From: Cytophagales bacterium UBA2561
Lineage (GTDB): Bacteria > Bacteroidota > Bacteroidia > Cytophagales > Thermoflexibacteraceae
Length of the DNA: 64,000 nucleotides
Direction: 5' to 3'
NCBI GenBank assembly: GCA_002340355.1
Contig: DDLX01000010.1
Span: 1-64,000 of the forward strand
The notes below the pieces were generated by a model. It worked only from the letters and a program-made list of their open reading frames with translations. It was not told the DNA's origin and made no database searches. Positions within the stretch are counted from its first letter, which is position 1; every line of letters begins with the position of its first letter. The translations under genes and the position numbers were made by a program. Of this stretch, positions 52,472 through 62,270 are shown in pieces.

Positions 52472-55400
52472 TTGGAGAAGCTCACCAATAAATTTCTGAA
52501 CCGATTCATACAGCAATTTCTGGGTGTTTGCAAATATATTATAATTTGCACTACACTTCTGGTCTGGATTTCTCATTTACACGCTCAAAATATTGGTAAA
52601 GTATTTACACACAGTTATTTACCTCAAGACTACAATGCAGAAACTCAGAATTGGTGTATTTTGCAAGATTCACACGGGATTATTTATGTAGCTAATGGTT
52701 CTTGTGTGTTGCGTTATGATGGAGTAAGCTGGGAACAGATTTTTTTACCTAATGGGGCTGGTGCTATTTCTTTAGCTATTTCACCCAAAGGAAAAATTTA
52801 CGTGGGAGGAATTGGAGAATTTGGATATTTACAGCCTAATGATAAGGGCAAGATTGAATATATCTCACTCAAGTCAAAAATTGATAATTCATCTCATAAA
52901 TTTGGTTACATTCGGACAATTCTGGTGCGAAGTGAGAGAGATGTGATCTTTAAAGGAGATACTCATTTCTTTCATCTGAAAGATGGTCAGATTAGAACAT
53001 GGAAAGACTTGCCAAATTTGTATCATCGAAGTTTTTTAGTAGATAAAGAAATCTATGTTCGCCAACAAGGAATAGGTTTAAGTCGGTTTACGGGAGAAGA
53101 ATTTGTGACAGTACGAGGAGGTGAGTTTTTCGCAGACAAAACAATTTCAGTTATTTTGCCTCATATTTCTGGCAATAAATTAATTGGAACAAGAAATGCT
53201 GGATTTTATTTGATGAATCTGAAAGATAATACAGGTGAAATAACACTTTTTGAATCTGAAATTAGCCAACTTCAAATTGAGCCTTATCATGGTAGATTAC
53301 TCCAAAATGGAAACTATATCTTTTGTGGATTAAATGGAGGTGTTTTCATTACGGACACTAAAGGAAAAATTCTTCAAGTTTTATCCGAAGATATTGATTT
53401 GAAAGCTACACCATATTATGCCTTTGAAGACCAACAGGGGGCAGTATGGCTGGGGTTATCTAAGGGAATTCTTCGAGCAGAAATTAACAAGGCAATTACT
53501 TTTTTTGGGGAAGAAGTTGGACTTAGAGGAATGGTAAATGCTATTTTAGAAGTTGGGAAACGAGTTTATGTTGGGACAGGAGAGGGATTCTATTATATTG
53601 AAAATAGTCAAGTACATCAAATTCCAAATGCTACTGAACAAACATGGTTCATTAAAAAAATTAAACTTTATAATGGCGATTCAACTATTATTTTTGGTGA
53701 AAGAAAATATATTTATGAATTACGTCCAGATGGTAAACCGAAAATCATTCATGAATTTGCTGATGGGTATTCTGCCCTTAATGCTACAGTATCTCAGAAG
53801 CACCCTGATATAGTTTGGATAGCTCATCGAGAAGGAATCGGGAAATTAGTATTAGGCTCACAAATTCGTTACCAAGAGGTAGCAAAGACTTTTGAAACCA
53901 GACATATTCTTGAAGACTGGAAAGGAAATTTGTGGCTTTGTTCCTATCAAAATGGAATTATCAAAGTAGATTTTTCCGAATCCCATGATTTAGATTCTAT
54001 ACAATTAACGGAATATAATATAGAAGATGGTTTACCTTCATTACGATATCCTTTCGTTTTTGAAGCAAATAAGCATATTTTGTTCGGATTTCCTGAGGGT
54101 TTGTATGAATTCAATTCTAAGATGAATCGTTTTGAACCTTCAGATTTTTTGGGCAAAGATCTCCGACAACGAAGTATTTTTTATGCTATAGAAGATCAAA
54201 ATCAAAATGTGTGGATAACAGGAATGAATAATCGTGAATCCCCCTTGGGTGTTGCTAAGTTAGTTGATCAAAATCGTTATAAATGGTATGATACACCTCT
54301 TCGCCGTATTCCACAGATGTTAGAAAATAAGATATTTTTGGGAAATGAGAAGGATCAAATAATTTGGGTAGGAGGCTCTGAAGGGCTATTTCGATACGAA
54401 ATCCAAGAAGAAGAAACGGACTTATTGAATGATTTTTATGCCCTAATTAGTAAAATTACGTTAAATGAAGATTCTGTCATTTTTCATGGGACGCACCTTG
54501 AAAAAATTGCCGAAAATACCTTTCGAGTTGTAGCAAATCAGCCCCAGAATCGACAACCAATTTTTGAACATTATCAAAATTCGTTAACTTTCCAATATAC
54601 GGCTACTTCCTATGATTATCCTGAAGGCAATTTTTATGAACATTATTTAGAAGGTTATGATGAACACTGGTCTTCTTGGAGTTCGGAAAGTAAAAAAGAA
54701 TATACCAATTTGCCAGCAGGAAAATTTATATTTCGAGTTAGAGCCAAAAATATTTATGGGAAAGAAAGTTATGAGACGTATTATGCTTTTGAGATTCGTC
54801 CACCTTGGTATTTAACTAATGTAGCCTATTTATTCTATGTTTTTGGAGTGATTATTAGCATTTGGTTATCTATTGTATTCTATACCAAACGGTTACGGCG
54901 TGATAAAGAAAAATTGGAGTTCATTGTAGAAGCTCGGACTTCTGAAGTGAAACGGAAAAATGACGTTTTAGAACAACAAAAAGAAGAGCTTGAACAACAG
55001 AAAGCACAGCTTGGTAAAGCACTTAATAACATTTCGGCATTACATGATATAGGACAAAAAATTACGGCTTCCTTAGAATTGGAACAATTGGTACAAACCA
55101 TTTATACCAATGTGAATACGCTAGGAGATGCAACTATTTTTGGAATTGGATCATATAATCCAAGTTTAGAATGTATTGAATTTAAAGGATATATTGAGGA
55201 TGGGCAAAAACACTCCTATACATCTGAGTCTCTGAATGATAAACGTAAATTTTCGGTTTGGTGTTTTCTGAACCAAAAAGAGGTAATTATTAATGATTTA
55301 AAAGAAGGTTATCAAAAATATCTGAATATTAAGCATTATACTCCTCCTACAGATGCTCCTCAGTCATTGATTTATGTACCTTTGGTCATTGATAAAAATC

Positions 55401-56302
55401 CTGTTGGTGTTTTGACCTTACAAAGTTATACACAAAATGCATATAAGAATTTGGATATTACGGTTTTACGTTCTTTAGCTTCCTATGTAGCGATTGCCTT
55501 AGAAAATGCAAAATCTTACGAAGTGATTAAAGAAAATAATGTTAAAATTACAGACAGTATTCGGTATGCAAAGACGATTCAAAATGCCATTTTACCCAGT
55601 GAATCCGAAATGTACGAAGCCTTCGACGACTATTTTGTGATTTTTCGTCCAAAAGATATTGTCTCAGGAGATTTTTTCTGGATTTCACATACACCAAAAC
55701 GAACCTTAATTGCAGTAGTTGATTGTACAGGACATGGAGTACCGGGGGCTTTTATGAGTATGGTCGGAAATGATTTATTAACTGAAATTGTAAATCAAGA
55801 AACGAAAGCTGTCCCTTTCTTGATGCTTGAGAAGTTAAATAAGCGTATTCAGGAAGCACTTCGCCAAAAACGAGGCTTTAATAACGATGGCATGGATGTT
55901 TGTTTGTGTTTGCTAGAAAACCAAAGAGAAGAGACTGTACAAGTCTCATTTACAGGCGCAAAGCGTCCTTTGTACTATTTTGATATTGACCAAAAGGAAC
56001 TTGCTCAATTGCGAGGTGATAAAAAGTCAGTGGGAGGTATACAACGAAAAAAGAGAAATTTTACAAATCAAACTATTTTTCTTCAAAAAGGAGACTTACT
56101 ATATCTTTCTACGGATGGTATTGTTGATCAGCCCAATCTTGAAGGTCAAAAATTTGGAACGCCTTATTTTAAATCGCTTTTAGCTGAAAATGCAATAGAA
56201 TCCCTTGAAAATCAGCGAAAAATACTTGAAATGGCATTAGCTACACATATGGGAAATGCACCACAACGTGATGATATGACGGTTATCGGAATTCAACTTT
56301 AA
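52472..56302 (+). CDS. Membrane signalling protein: beta-propeller sensor, Y_Y_Y, GAF and SpoIIE phosphatase
   Basis: A 1276-residue sensor-effector. The start is a TTG; no ATG lies between the upstream stop and the signal peptide (ICTTLLVWISHLHAQ). The extracytoplasmic part (~40-690) has propeller-type repeats (GAVWLGLSKGI, GNLWLCSYQNGI, NVWITGMNN), then a Y_Y_Y domain (SYDYPEGNFYEHYLEGYDE, FIFRVRAKN) near 700-770 and one TM helix at ~779-803. Inside are a coiled coil (~815-855), a GAF domain (~865-1015) and a PP2C/SpoIIE domain (~1030-1276) with VDCTGHGVPGAFMSM and a final RDDMTVIGI. It probably dephosphorylates an anti-sigma-factor antagonist in response to an external ligand. No partner gene is adjacent. 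Confidence 0.9.
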   Translation: MEKLTNKFLNRFIQQFLGVCKYIIICTTLLVWISHLHAQNIGKVFTHSYLPQDYNAETQNWCILQDSHGIIYVANGSCVLRYDGVSWEQIFLPNGAGAISLAISPKGKIYVGGIGEFGYLQPNDKGKIEYISLKSKIDNSSHKFGYIRTILVRSERDVIFKGDTHFFHLKDGQIRTWKDLPNLYHRSFLVDKEIYVRQQGIGLSRFTGEEFVTVRGGEFFADKTISVILPHISGNKLIGTRNAGFYLMNLKDNTGEITLFESEISQLQIEPYHGRLLQNGNYIFCGLNGGVFITDTKGKILQVLSEDIDLKATPYYAFEDQQGAVWLGLSKGILRAEINKAITFFGEEVGLRGMVNAILEVGKRVYVGTGEGFYYIENSQVHQIPNATEQTWFIKKIKLYNGDSTIIFGERKYIYELRPDGKPKIIHEFADGYSALNATVSQKHPDIVWIAHREGIGKLVLGSQIRYQEVAKTFETRHILEDWKGNLWLCSYQNGIIKVDFSESHDLDSIQLTEYNIEDGLPSLRYPFVFEANKHILFGFPEGLYEFNSKMNRFEPSDFLGKDLRQRSIFYAIEDQNQNVWITGMNNRESPLGVAKLVDQNRYKWYDTPLRRIPQMLENKIFLGNEKDQIIWVGGSEGLFRYEIQEEETDLLNDFYALISKITLNEDSVIFHGTHLEKIAENTFRVVANQPQNRQPIFEHYQNSLTFQYTATSYDYPEGNFYEHYLEGYDEHWSSWSSESKKEYTNLPAGKFIFRVRAKNIYGKESYETYYAFEIRPPWYLTNVAYLFYVFGVIISIWLSIVFYTKRLRRDKEKLEFIVEARTSEVKRKNDVLEQQKEELEQQKAQLGKALNNISALHDIGQKITASLELEQLVQTIYTNVNTLGDATIFGIGSYNPSLECIEFKGYIEDGQKHSYTSESLNDKRKFSVWCFLNQKEVIINDLKEGYQKYLNIKHYTPPTDAPQSLIYVPLVIDKNPVGVLTLQSYTQNAYKNLDITVLRSLASYVAIALENAKSYEVIKENNVKITDSIRYAKTIQNAILPSESEMYEAFDDYFVIFRPKDIVSGDFFWISHTPKRTLIAVVDCTGHGVPGAFMSMVGNDLLTEIVNQETKAVPFLMLEKLNKRIQEALRQKRGFNNDGMDVCLCLLENQREETVQVSFTGAKRPLYYFDIDQKELAQLRGDKKSVGGIQRKKRNFTNQTIFLQKGDLLYLSTDGIVDQPNLEGQKFGTPYFKSLLAENAIESLENQRKILEMALATHMGNAPQRDDMTVIGIQL

Positions 56303-56409
56303 ATTGATTTAATAATTTGCTCTTTTTTCGATTTTATTTATCTATGTTTATTGAAATAGTATCAGATAAAACTTACAAATGCTAAGGCAAATGTGGAGAG
56401 ACTAAAGTC

Positions 56410-56988
56410 TTAAAAAGGAAGTCGTTCAAAGATCATAACCAATGCTATACCTGCTGATGCTCCTGACAAAATTAAATTCCATTCTCTGTCAATGACCCTA
56501 AGCCCCGAAATCAAACCATAAGAAATAGTTAGAATGACTAATACAATAAAGACCTGTCCCAATTCTAATCCTATATTAAAAGCAAAAAGAGGTACTAAAA
56601 GTTCATCCGAACCACCCAAAAGAGCCGATAAGAAATTAGAAAATCCCATTCCATGAATTAACCCAAATCCCATTGCTGTAATATAACGGTTGATTTGCTG
56701 TCCCCGAATTTCTGACTTTTGGAAAAAATTTTGAAGACAAGTCAAGAAAATAGTTACAGGAATCAAAAATTCGATCCACTCGGCATTTCGAGGAATAATA
56801 TCCAATGTGGCTAAACCCAAAGTTATCGAATGTCCAATAGTGAATGCAGTTACTAAAATTAATACATTTTTCCAATGCTTGAGTTGATAAACTGCACACA
56901 ATGCTGTAATGAATAAAATATGATCATATCCCTGAATATCAGAAATATGAGAAAATCCCATTTGGAGATATAGTTCAAATTCAGACAT
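56410..56988 (-). CDS. HupE/UreJ-like membrane protein
   Basis: A 192-residue protein with six hydrophobic helices. Family hallmarks are the His residues in FSHISDIQGYDHILFITAL, TAFTIGHSITLGLA and GLIHGMGFSNF, and the acidic FNIGLELGQ. Relatives (HupE/UreJ type) are linked to nickel or cobalt uptake, but this short branch is often found alone, so metal transport is only a suggestion. It lies 30 bases after murB on the same strand, so it may be co-transcribed. Confidence 0.82.
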   Translation of the reverse strand: MSEFELYLQMGFSHISDIQGYDHILFITALCAVYQLKHWKNVLILVTAFTIGHSITLGLATLDIIPRNAEWIEFLIPVTIFLTCLQNFFQKSEIRGQQINRYITAMGFGLIHGMGFSNFLSALLGGSDELLVPLFAFNIGLELGQVFIVLVILTISYGLISGLRVIDREWNLILSGASAGIALVMIFERLPF

Positions 56989-57018
56989 TTTCGTAAAGAT
57001 TTTTATGTGAAACTTCCC

Positions 57019-58041
57019 TTAAATTACATTGACTTCTCGTTCTAATTGAATTCCAAATTTCTCAAAAACAAATCGCTGAACTTTCTTAGAAAAATCTAAA
57101 ATTTCTTTTCCTGTAGCTTGACCATGATTCACCAGTACTAAGGCTTGCTTTTCATATGTTCCTGTATTTCCAAAATGTTTCCCTTTAATGCCTGTTTGTT
57201 CAATTAACCAGCCAGCAGGTATTTTAGTTTTTGACTCTGAAACGGCATAGCCAATAATACTTGGAAATTGATTTTTTAGGCTTTCAAACTGAGTATTTGG
57301 AATTGTCGGATTTTTGAAAAAACTTCCCGAATTTCCAATTTTTGCAGGGTCTGGTAGTTTATTTTGTCGAATCTCAATTATGGCATTACTTATCGTCTTG
57401 AGTGAAATATCTTGATCATAACTTTCTAATTTTGATTGAATTGCACCATAAGAAATCGTGAATTTTGGATTTTTGGATAATCGTAAAACAACCGAAGTAA
57501 TGATAAATTTTCCTTTTAATTCTTGCTTGAAAATACTATTTCGATAACCAAATTTACAATCTGAGCTTGTAAAAGTTTGACATTTTCCTGTGGCTATTTC
57601 TATGGCTTCTAAGCTCTCAAAAACGTCCTTTAGCTCCACGCCATATGCTCCAATATTTTGAATGGGAGCAGCTCCAATTGTTCCAGGGATAAGGGATAAA
57701 TTTTCTAAGCCTCCAAGTTCTTTTTCGATAGTATAACATACTGCAGAATGCCAATTTACTCCCGCACCGAATCTTAGAAGAACACAATCTTGAGTTTCTT
57801 GAATTTTTTCAATACCCTGAATATCCATCTGTAAAACTAGCCCCTCAAAATCTTGAGTCAATAACAAATTGCTTCCTCCACCCAAAATTAGAAAAGGTAT
57901 ATCTTTGAAGGTGGGATTTTGCAAAATGTTTTGAATATCATCAAGATGTCGTATTTGACAAAAGAATTTTGCTTTTGCTTCAACTCCGAAAGTATTCAGT
58001 AATTTTAGTGAAACGTGAGATTGTATATGGGGCTTCGTCAT
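57019..58041 (-). CDS. murB: UDP-N-acetylenolpyruvoylglucosamine reductase
   Basis: A 340-residue FAD enzyme that reduces enolpyruvyl-UDP-GlcNAc to UDP-MurNAc in peptidoglycan synthesis. Conserved blocks are LILGGGSNLLLT and SLIPGTIGAAPIQNIGAYGVEL in the FAD domain, FGYRNSIFK with the substrate-binding Tyr and Arg, GSFFKNPTIP with the catalytic Ser, and a C-terminal LVNHGQATGKEI. The Tyr-loop form indicates the type I (E. coli-like) enzyme. It lies downstream of the Mpl-type ligase gene but is separated from it by a terminator-like hairpin. Confidence 0.96.
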   Translation of the reverse strand: MTKPHIQSHVSLKLLNTFGVEAKAKFFCQIRHLDDIQNILQNPTFKDIPFLILGGGSNLLLTQDFEGLVLQMDIQGIEKIQETQDCVLLRFGAGVNWHSAVCYTIEKELGGLENLSLIPGTIGAAPIQNIGAYGVELKDVFESLEAIEIATGKCQTFTSSDCKFGYRNSIFKQELKGKFIITSVVLRLSKNPKFTISYGAIQSKLESYDQDISLKTISNAIIEIRQNKLPDPAKIGNSGSFFKNPTIPNTQFESLKNQFPSIIGYAVSESKTKIPAGWLIEQTGIKGKHFGNTGTYEKQALVLVNHGQATGKEILDFSKKVQRFVFEKFGIQLEREVNVI

Positions 58042-58060
58042 CCTTATTTTGTAAAATAAA

Positions 58061-58099
58061 CTTAAACCTATAGAAATGTGAAAGTCTTATAGGTTTAAG
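58061..58099. terminator. Hairpin between mpl and murB
   Basis: CTTAAACCTATA pairs with TATAGGTTTAAG around a 15-base loop, 24 bases past the mpl stop on the minus strand and 20 bases before murB. Confidence 0.75.
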
Positions 58100-58122
58100 C
58101 GTAGAGTAAATTTATTTTTGAA

Positions 58123-59487
58123 TTAATGGCGAATGATTTCGTCTGCAAACTCCTGATAGTCAATTCCATCAAATGTACCTGAACTCATCAATAAAACATT
58201 TCGATTTGGTTGGGCTTCTGTCAAAATAAATTGACGTAATTCGTCTGAATTTGTAAAAATTCGGAGGTTATCCTGAGCAAATGCTTCTCGAATATCGGCT
58301 TCCGTAATTGGATCTAAGCGTTTATGCTCTAATGTTTTAGGGTTAAAATAAACAATTGGAATATCAGCATTATATAAAGCTTCTTCGTAATTTGGCAAAA
58401 AATCCTTATTTAAGCTACTGAATGTATGCAATTCTGTACAAGCAATTAACTTTCGATTAGGATACTGCATTTTCACGGATTTAACGGTAGCTTTCACTTT
58501 CGAAGGAGCATGTGCAAAATCCTTGAAAACCAGTTGATTATCTGTCTTAGCGATACACTCCATTCGTTTAGCTGCTCCTTTGTAGGATGTAATGGCTTTG
58601 TAGAACATATCATCGGTAATGCCTAATTTTTTACAAATTGCCATTGCCCCACTTAAATTCTGCATATTGTGTTCTCCAAAAACCTGCAACGCTACTTCGC
58701 CTTGGTTGGTTTTCAGATATGTTGTGCCATTTCGAATCTTATGTGGATGAGTTCCGTACTTGATTCGCATCACATCCTCATCAGCCACCATTTCGGAAAC
58801 CGTCATTGCGAGATTATCTTCCTCACAATAAATGATAGAATGTCCTTTAATGGAAGAATTTGCGAGATTTTCGAATTGCTTTAGATAATCGTCGAAATCA
58901 GGATAAACATTAATATGATCCCAAGCAATTCCCGTAATTAACACAATATGATGCTGATAATGAAGGAATTTTGGAGTCAAATCCAGAGGCGAAGTAGTAT
59001 ATTCATCTCCTTCAATGATAATCGTAGGGGCTTCTTGAGAAAGCCGTACTGTAGTTTCAAAGCCGTCTAAATAAGCACCTAATAAATAATCAAATTTTCG
59101 ATTATAATAATTTAGGATATGCATTACCATTGCTGTGACGGTAGTTTTACCATGACTTCCTGTAATAACCACTCGTTGCTTATGCCTCGAATGTTGATAA
59201 ATATATTCAGGATAGGAATAGACCCGAATCCCTAATTCTTTGGCTTTCAACAATTCAGGGTTATCTTTTCGGGCGTGCATCCCGAGAATGACCGCATCGG
59301 TTTGCGCTGTGATTTTCTCAGGAAACCAACCAATTTCTGGTGGTAATAGGTCATATTGTTGGAGTTGGCTACGGGCAGGGTCGTAGATTTCGTCATCAGA
59401 CCCTGTAATTTGATAGCCTTCTTGCTTTAGGGCAATCGCTAAATTGTGCATGACACTTCCCCCAATGGCAATAAAATGAATAGTCAT
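58123..59487 (-). CDS. mpl: Mpl-type Mur ligase (UDP-MurNAc:tripeptide ligase)
   Basis: A 454-residue three-domain Mur ligase. The N-terminal Rossmann domain starts IHFIAIGGSVMHNLAIAL, the P-loop is VVITGSHGKTTVTAM near residue 110, the central domain has IIEGDEYTTSPLD and DHINVYPDFDDY, and the C-terminal domain has DFAHAPSKVKATV. The GGSVM segment and the length match Mpl, which recycles cell-wall tripeptide onto UDP-MurNAc, better than MurC. Together with MurB downstream, this is a cell-wall precursor locus. A good TTG-N19-TAnnTTTG promoter lies upstream. Confidence 0.88.
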   Translation of the reverse strand: MTIHFIAIGGSVMHNLAIALKQEGYQITGSDDEIYDPARSQLQQYDLLPPEIGWFPEKITAQTDAVILGMHARKDNPELLKAKELGIRVYSYPEYIYQHSRHKQRVVITGSHGKTTVTAMVMHILNYYNRKFDYLLGAYLDGFETTVRLSQEAPTIIIEGDEYTTSPLDLTPKFLHYQHHIVLITGIAWDHINVYPDFDDYLKQFENLANSSIKGHSIIYCEEDNLAMTVSEMVADEDVMRIKYGTHPHKIRNGTTYLKTNQGEVALQVFGEHNMQNLSGAMAICKKLGITDDMFYKAITSYKGAAKRMECIAKTDNQLVFKDFAHAPSKVKATVKSVKMQYPNRKLIACTELHTFSSLNKDFLPNYEEALYNADIPIVYFNPKTLEHKRLDPITEADIREAFAQDNLRIFTNSDELRQFILTEAQPNRNVLLMSSGTFDGIDYQEFADEIIRH

Positions 59488-59842
59488 CTGAATCCGTTTT
59501 GCGCTCTTCTTGTCGAACTATCTTTATGGAATTAATCAAAACTAATAGCTTCAACTATCGAAATTTAACTCAGCATTAAATATGATTAATTGTTGCTTTA
59601 AAATAAAATTGGTGTCAAAATTACAACTTTTGTAACCCGTATCAAATTTTAACGTTTGCTAATCTCAATTGCAAACCTGAAATTTATCCTAATAAAGGAA
59701 TTTTCTTTTGACTTTATTCTTAAAAACGATTTTTTTGTGATTTTTCAATGTGATTTTATTAGAAAAAAAAGCCAAATGAGTATATTTACGAAGCTTGAAA
59801 AGGCGTATACCAATAAAACACTTACTTAACTCTAAAAACTTG
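59488..59842. other. Gene-free divergent region
   Basis: 355 AT-rich bases holding the mpl promoter and, near 59777, an imperfect plus-strand motif (TATATTTA) for the small gene at 59843. Nothing else was recognised. Confidence 0.5.
59616..59645 (-). promoter_or_regulatory. Promoter of mpl (TTG-N19-TAATTTTG)
   Basis: Read on the minus strand, TTG (59645-59643) is followed after exactly 19 bases by TAATTTTG (59623-59616). This is the best full match to the Bacteroidota TTG-N19-TAnnTTTG consensus in the window and lies ~130 bases before the mpl start. Confidence 0.6.
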
Positions 59843-60055
59843 ATGATATCACAAATCTTGACCAAATTTGCCGATTATTATGTCGTGCCAGTTTGTTTTG
59901 TCTCTGCCCTTTTATTTTTTATCAAGAATGCTGACCCTTATGCTGACGAAGAAGAAATGGCTGATGCCCTTGATGAACATATTCGCCGAAATTATTATGC
60001 GTATGCGACCCTCCAAACCATTTTTTACGTTTGGGTTTATTTCTTAGTTTTCTGA
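59843..60055 (+). CDS. Small membrane protein of unknown function
   Basis: A 70-residue protein with helices at about residues 11-25 and 52-70, separated by the acidic loop NADPYADEEEMADALDEHI. The ATG at 59843 starts right before the first helix; an upstream ATG-less extension reads as basic noise. I recognise no family. It is a single-gene unit followed by a hairpin. Confidence 0.55.
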   Translation: MISQILTKFADYYVVPVCFVSALLFFIKNADPYADEEEMADALDEHIRRNYYAYATLQTIFYVWVYFLVF

Positions 60056-60403
60056 ATTTTTCAATTTTATCCTCCACGTTCTTAAGTTTATATTTATTAT
60101 TCTGTTTTAGCGATGGCATTTCTATGAAGTTCCATCGTTTTCTTTTATAGCTTTTTGTTTTAGATAAGTCTGTTATTTTTTTAGATTTAAAAATAATTAT
60201 TTTCATTTTTATTAAAATGAACTGATTTAGAATGCTGTCTAAAGTGTGAAATGTTTGCTAGATAGTTTTTTATTAAATCCTTGATTCACATTTATATAAA
60301 ATACTAAAAGTATGGTGTTCCTTGGTGGAATTTTGTAATTTTAAGTAATTGGTGTAAAGATTGAAGTAGAAGATAACATAAACCACAAAAAACAACCTCC
60401 AGA
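60056..60403. other. Gene-free stretch
   Basis: 348 AT-rich bases containing the terminator at 60111-60143. No promoter with an exact TAnnTTTG match was found for the CHASE2-like gene, and no RNA gene was recognised. Confidence 0.45.
60111..60143 (+). terminator. Terminator of the 70-residue membrane protein gene
   Basis: CGATGG pairs perfectly with CCATCG around a 15-base loop in which a further short pairing (TTC/GAA) is possible, followed by TTTTCTTTT. Confidence 0.65.
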
Positions 60404-61627
60404 ATGGCTTCTAAAAAAACGCAAATTTATATTTTTATTGGGGCAATGGTCAATGCTTTATTGATGATTGTTTTAACTTTATTTAGTTTGTCGCAAGCCT
60501 ACACCCTAGATGATGAAGTCCTCTTAATTAAATTGACTTCAGGATTTAAAAATCTGATTCTCAAGGCTCATGAAAAGCCTCCTCGTGAAAGATTCCTATT
60601 TATTAGCGTAACTTGGGAAAAACAATTCATTGATAAATTGGATAAGAACGGATTCCCTATTGGAAATGATGTCATTACTAATCGACAGTCTTTAGGCGAA
60701 TTATTACATACTCTAAACCGAAACCCTGATAATCACAAGCTAGCCATATTAGATGTGTTTTTTGTGGATTCATCGGCGAATGATTCTTTACTGAAAGCAG
60801 AGTTAGAACGAGTGAAAAATTGTGTCGTTTCGATGCATAAAAAAGAGAATGGCTTGGCAGACTCATCTCGTTTTAAAACACCAAATCCAGGACTTTCAGA
60901 TATGGAAACCAATAATGATATGGTGTTAAAATACCATCTTGTACAAGGCAATAATTTGAAAACAACTCCGCTACGTATGTATGAAATGATTTATAACACG
61001 AAATTGGAAGACCTTGGTTTGTATGATAAATTAGATGGACATTACATCTTAAATGCTTTTATTTTGGATTATGCCGTTCGGCGATATGACTTATTAGAAG
61101 CTCCTGATGATCAGCGTTATCCTATGATTTACTTATCAGAGTTTTTGACACTTCCACCTGAGTTACAAGATGAATTTACGAAAGATAAAATTATAATTAT
61201 TGGTGATTTTGAAGGGGCAGATAAACACGAAACTATTTATGGCGATATGCCTGGACCCCTTATTTTATTAAATGCTTTCCTAGCACTAGAAAGTGGAGAT
61301 AATCGAATTTCACCATTGTTTATTTTGTTATTATTTATTTCCTTTTCGATAATTTCAATTAAAGTAATTTGGGTACGAGACCCCATTACCTTGTATCTCG
61401 AAAAGCGGTTTGGTGGGCAGAGTTTAGTAATTGAAATGTTTGCTGATACGATGTTTTATATGTTGTATTTTGCCTCAGTTTCAGTTGTGAGTTACTTTAG
61501 TTTTGGGATTCACTTGGCGATTTTGTTTTTAGCAATGTATGTGTATGGATTAGAAACGTTAATTGGGTTTGTAGAGAAACGTTTTCGAATCTCTTCTAAA
61601 ACAAGTGATGAAGAATTGGTAAAATAA
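60404..61627 (+). CDS. CHASE2-like extracytoplasmic sensor membrane protein
   Basis: A 407-residue protein with an N-terminal TM helix (~9-31), a large outside domain and three C-terminal helices (~303-322, 345-365, 368-386). The domain ends DKIIIIGDFEGADKHETIYG then MPGPLILLNAF, the signature of CHASE2 domains, which sit outside the membrane before three helices. Unlike classical CHASE2 proteins no kinase, cyclase or other output domain follows; only a ~20-residue tail remains. It may signal through a partner. The next gene starts 24 bases later. Confidence 0.75.
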   Translation: MASKKTQIYIFIGAMVNALLMIVLTLFSLSQAYTLDDEVLLIKLTSGFKNLILKAHEKPPRERFLFISVTWEKQFIDKLDKNGFPIGNDVITNRQSLGELLHTLNRNPDNHKLAILDVFFVDSSANDSLLKAELERVKNCVVSMHKKENGLADSSRFKTPNPGLSDMETNNDMVLKYHLVQGNNLKTTPLRMYEMIYNTKLEDLGLYDKLDGHYILNAFILDYAVRRYDLLEAPDDQRYPMIYLSEFLTLPPELQDEFTKDKIIIIGDFEGADKHETIYGDMPGPLILLNAFLALESGDNRISPLFILLLFISFSIISIKVIWVRDPITLYLEKRFGGQSLVIEMFADTMFYMLYFASVSVVSYFSFGIHLAILFLAMYVYGLETLIGFVEKRFRISSKTSDEELVK

Positions 61628-61651
61628 GGTAATGTATAATTAAACATTAAT

Positions 61652-62215
61652 ATGAAAAAATTTAACGAAGTATTTAGAATAGAACAAAATAGTTCTCCTG
61701 TTTCAGATAGTATTATCCAAGAATACGAAGATAAAGTTCCTCAATTTTTAATTAATTTATGGAAATCGAACGGATTCGGAAAATATAATAATGGGTTGAT
61801 AGAATTAATAAATCCGAAGGACTTCGAATCTACCTTATGGACTTGGTTAGGACGAGAGGTAGAAAATTATGTACCATTCGCAATCACTGGTTTTGGTGAA
61901 TTATTCTATTATCGAAAACTGACAGAAATGGACGAAGATGTATGTATGATAGATATTCAATATCGAAACGTAGAAACAATTGTTTGGAATCTTGAATCAT
62001 TCTTTGAGGATTTTCTGACTGACGAAGAGAACAGGAAAGAATGGTTAAGAGAAACGTTATTTGAAAAAGCAATTACAGAGCAAGGTAATCTTATTGAAAA
62101 TGAAATATTTACATTTACTCCTATTTTAGCACTAGGTGGCGGTATGGAAACTAAATACTTAGAAAAAGGAAATGCACAAGTTTATCAAGATGTGGTATTT
62201 CAAATGACAATGTAA
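61652..62215 (+). CDS. GAD-like / Tdi1-type immunity-like protein
   Basis: A 187-residue cytoplasmic protein. Residues ~5-95 read as a GAD-like domain (IIQEYEDKVPQFLINLWKSN, GFGKYNNGLIELINP). The C-terminal half fits DUF1851/Tdi1_C, ending FTFTPILALGGGMETKYLEKG. Proteins of this layout include Tdi1, the immunity protein to a T6SS ADP-ribosylating toxin effector. No toxin, Hcp or VgrG gene is adjacent, so it would be an orphan immunity or homologue with another role. Probably co-transcribed with the CHASE2-like gene. Confidence 0.72.
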   Translation: MKKFNEVFRIEQNSSPVSDSIIQEYEDKVPQFLINLWKSNGFGKYNNGLIELINPKDFESTLWTWLGREVENYVPFAITGFGELFYYRKLTEMDEDVCMIDIQYRNVETIVWNLESFFEDFLTDEENRKEWLRETLFEKAITEQGNLIENEIFTFTPILALGGGMETKYLEKGNAQVYQDVVFQMTM

Positions 62216-62270
62216 AAAGTAGTAAGGCATAATTGTTATTTACATGACTTTACAATAGTTCGTGAGCTTT

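Noticed and set aside
60056..60403. tRNA or small RNA gene
   Set aside because: No cloverleaf or strong structure other than the terminator; no promoter motif.
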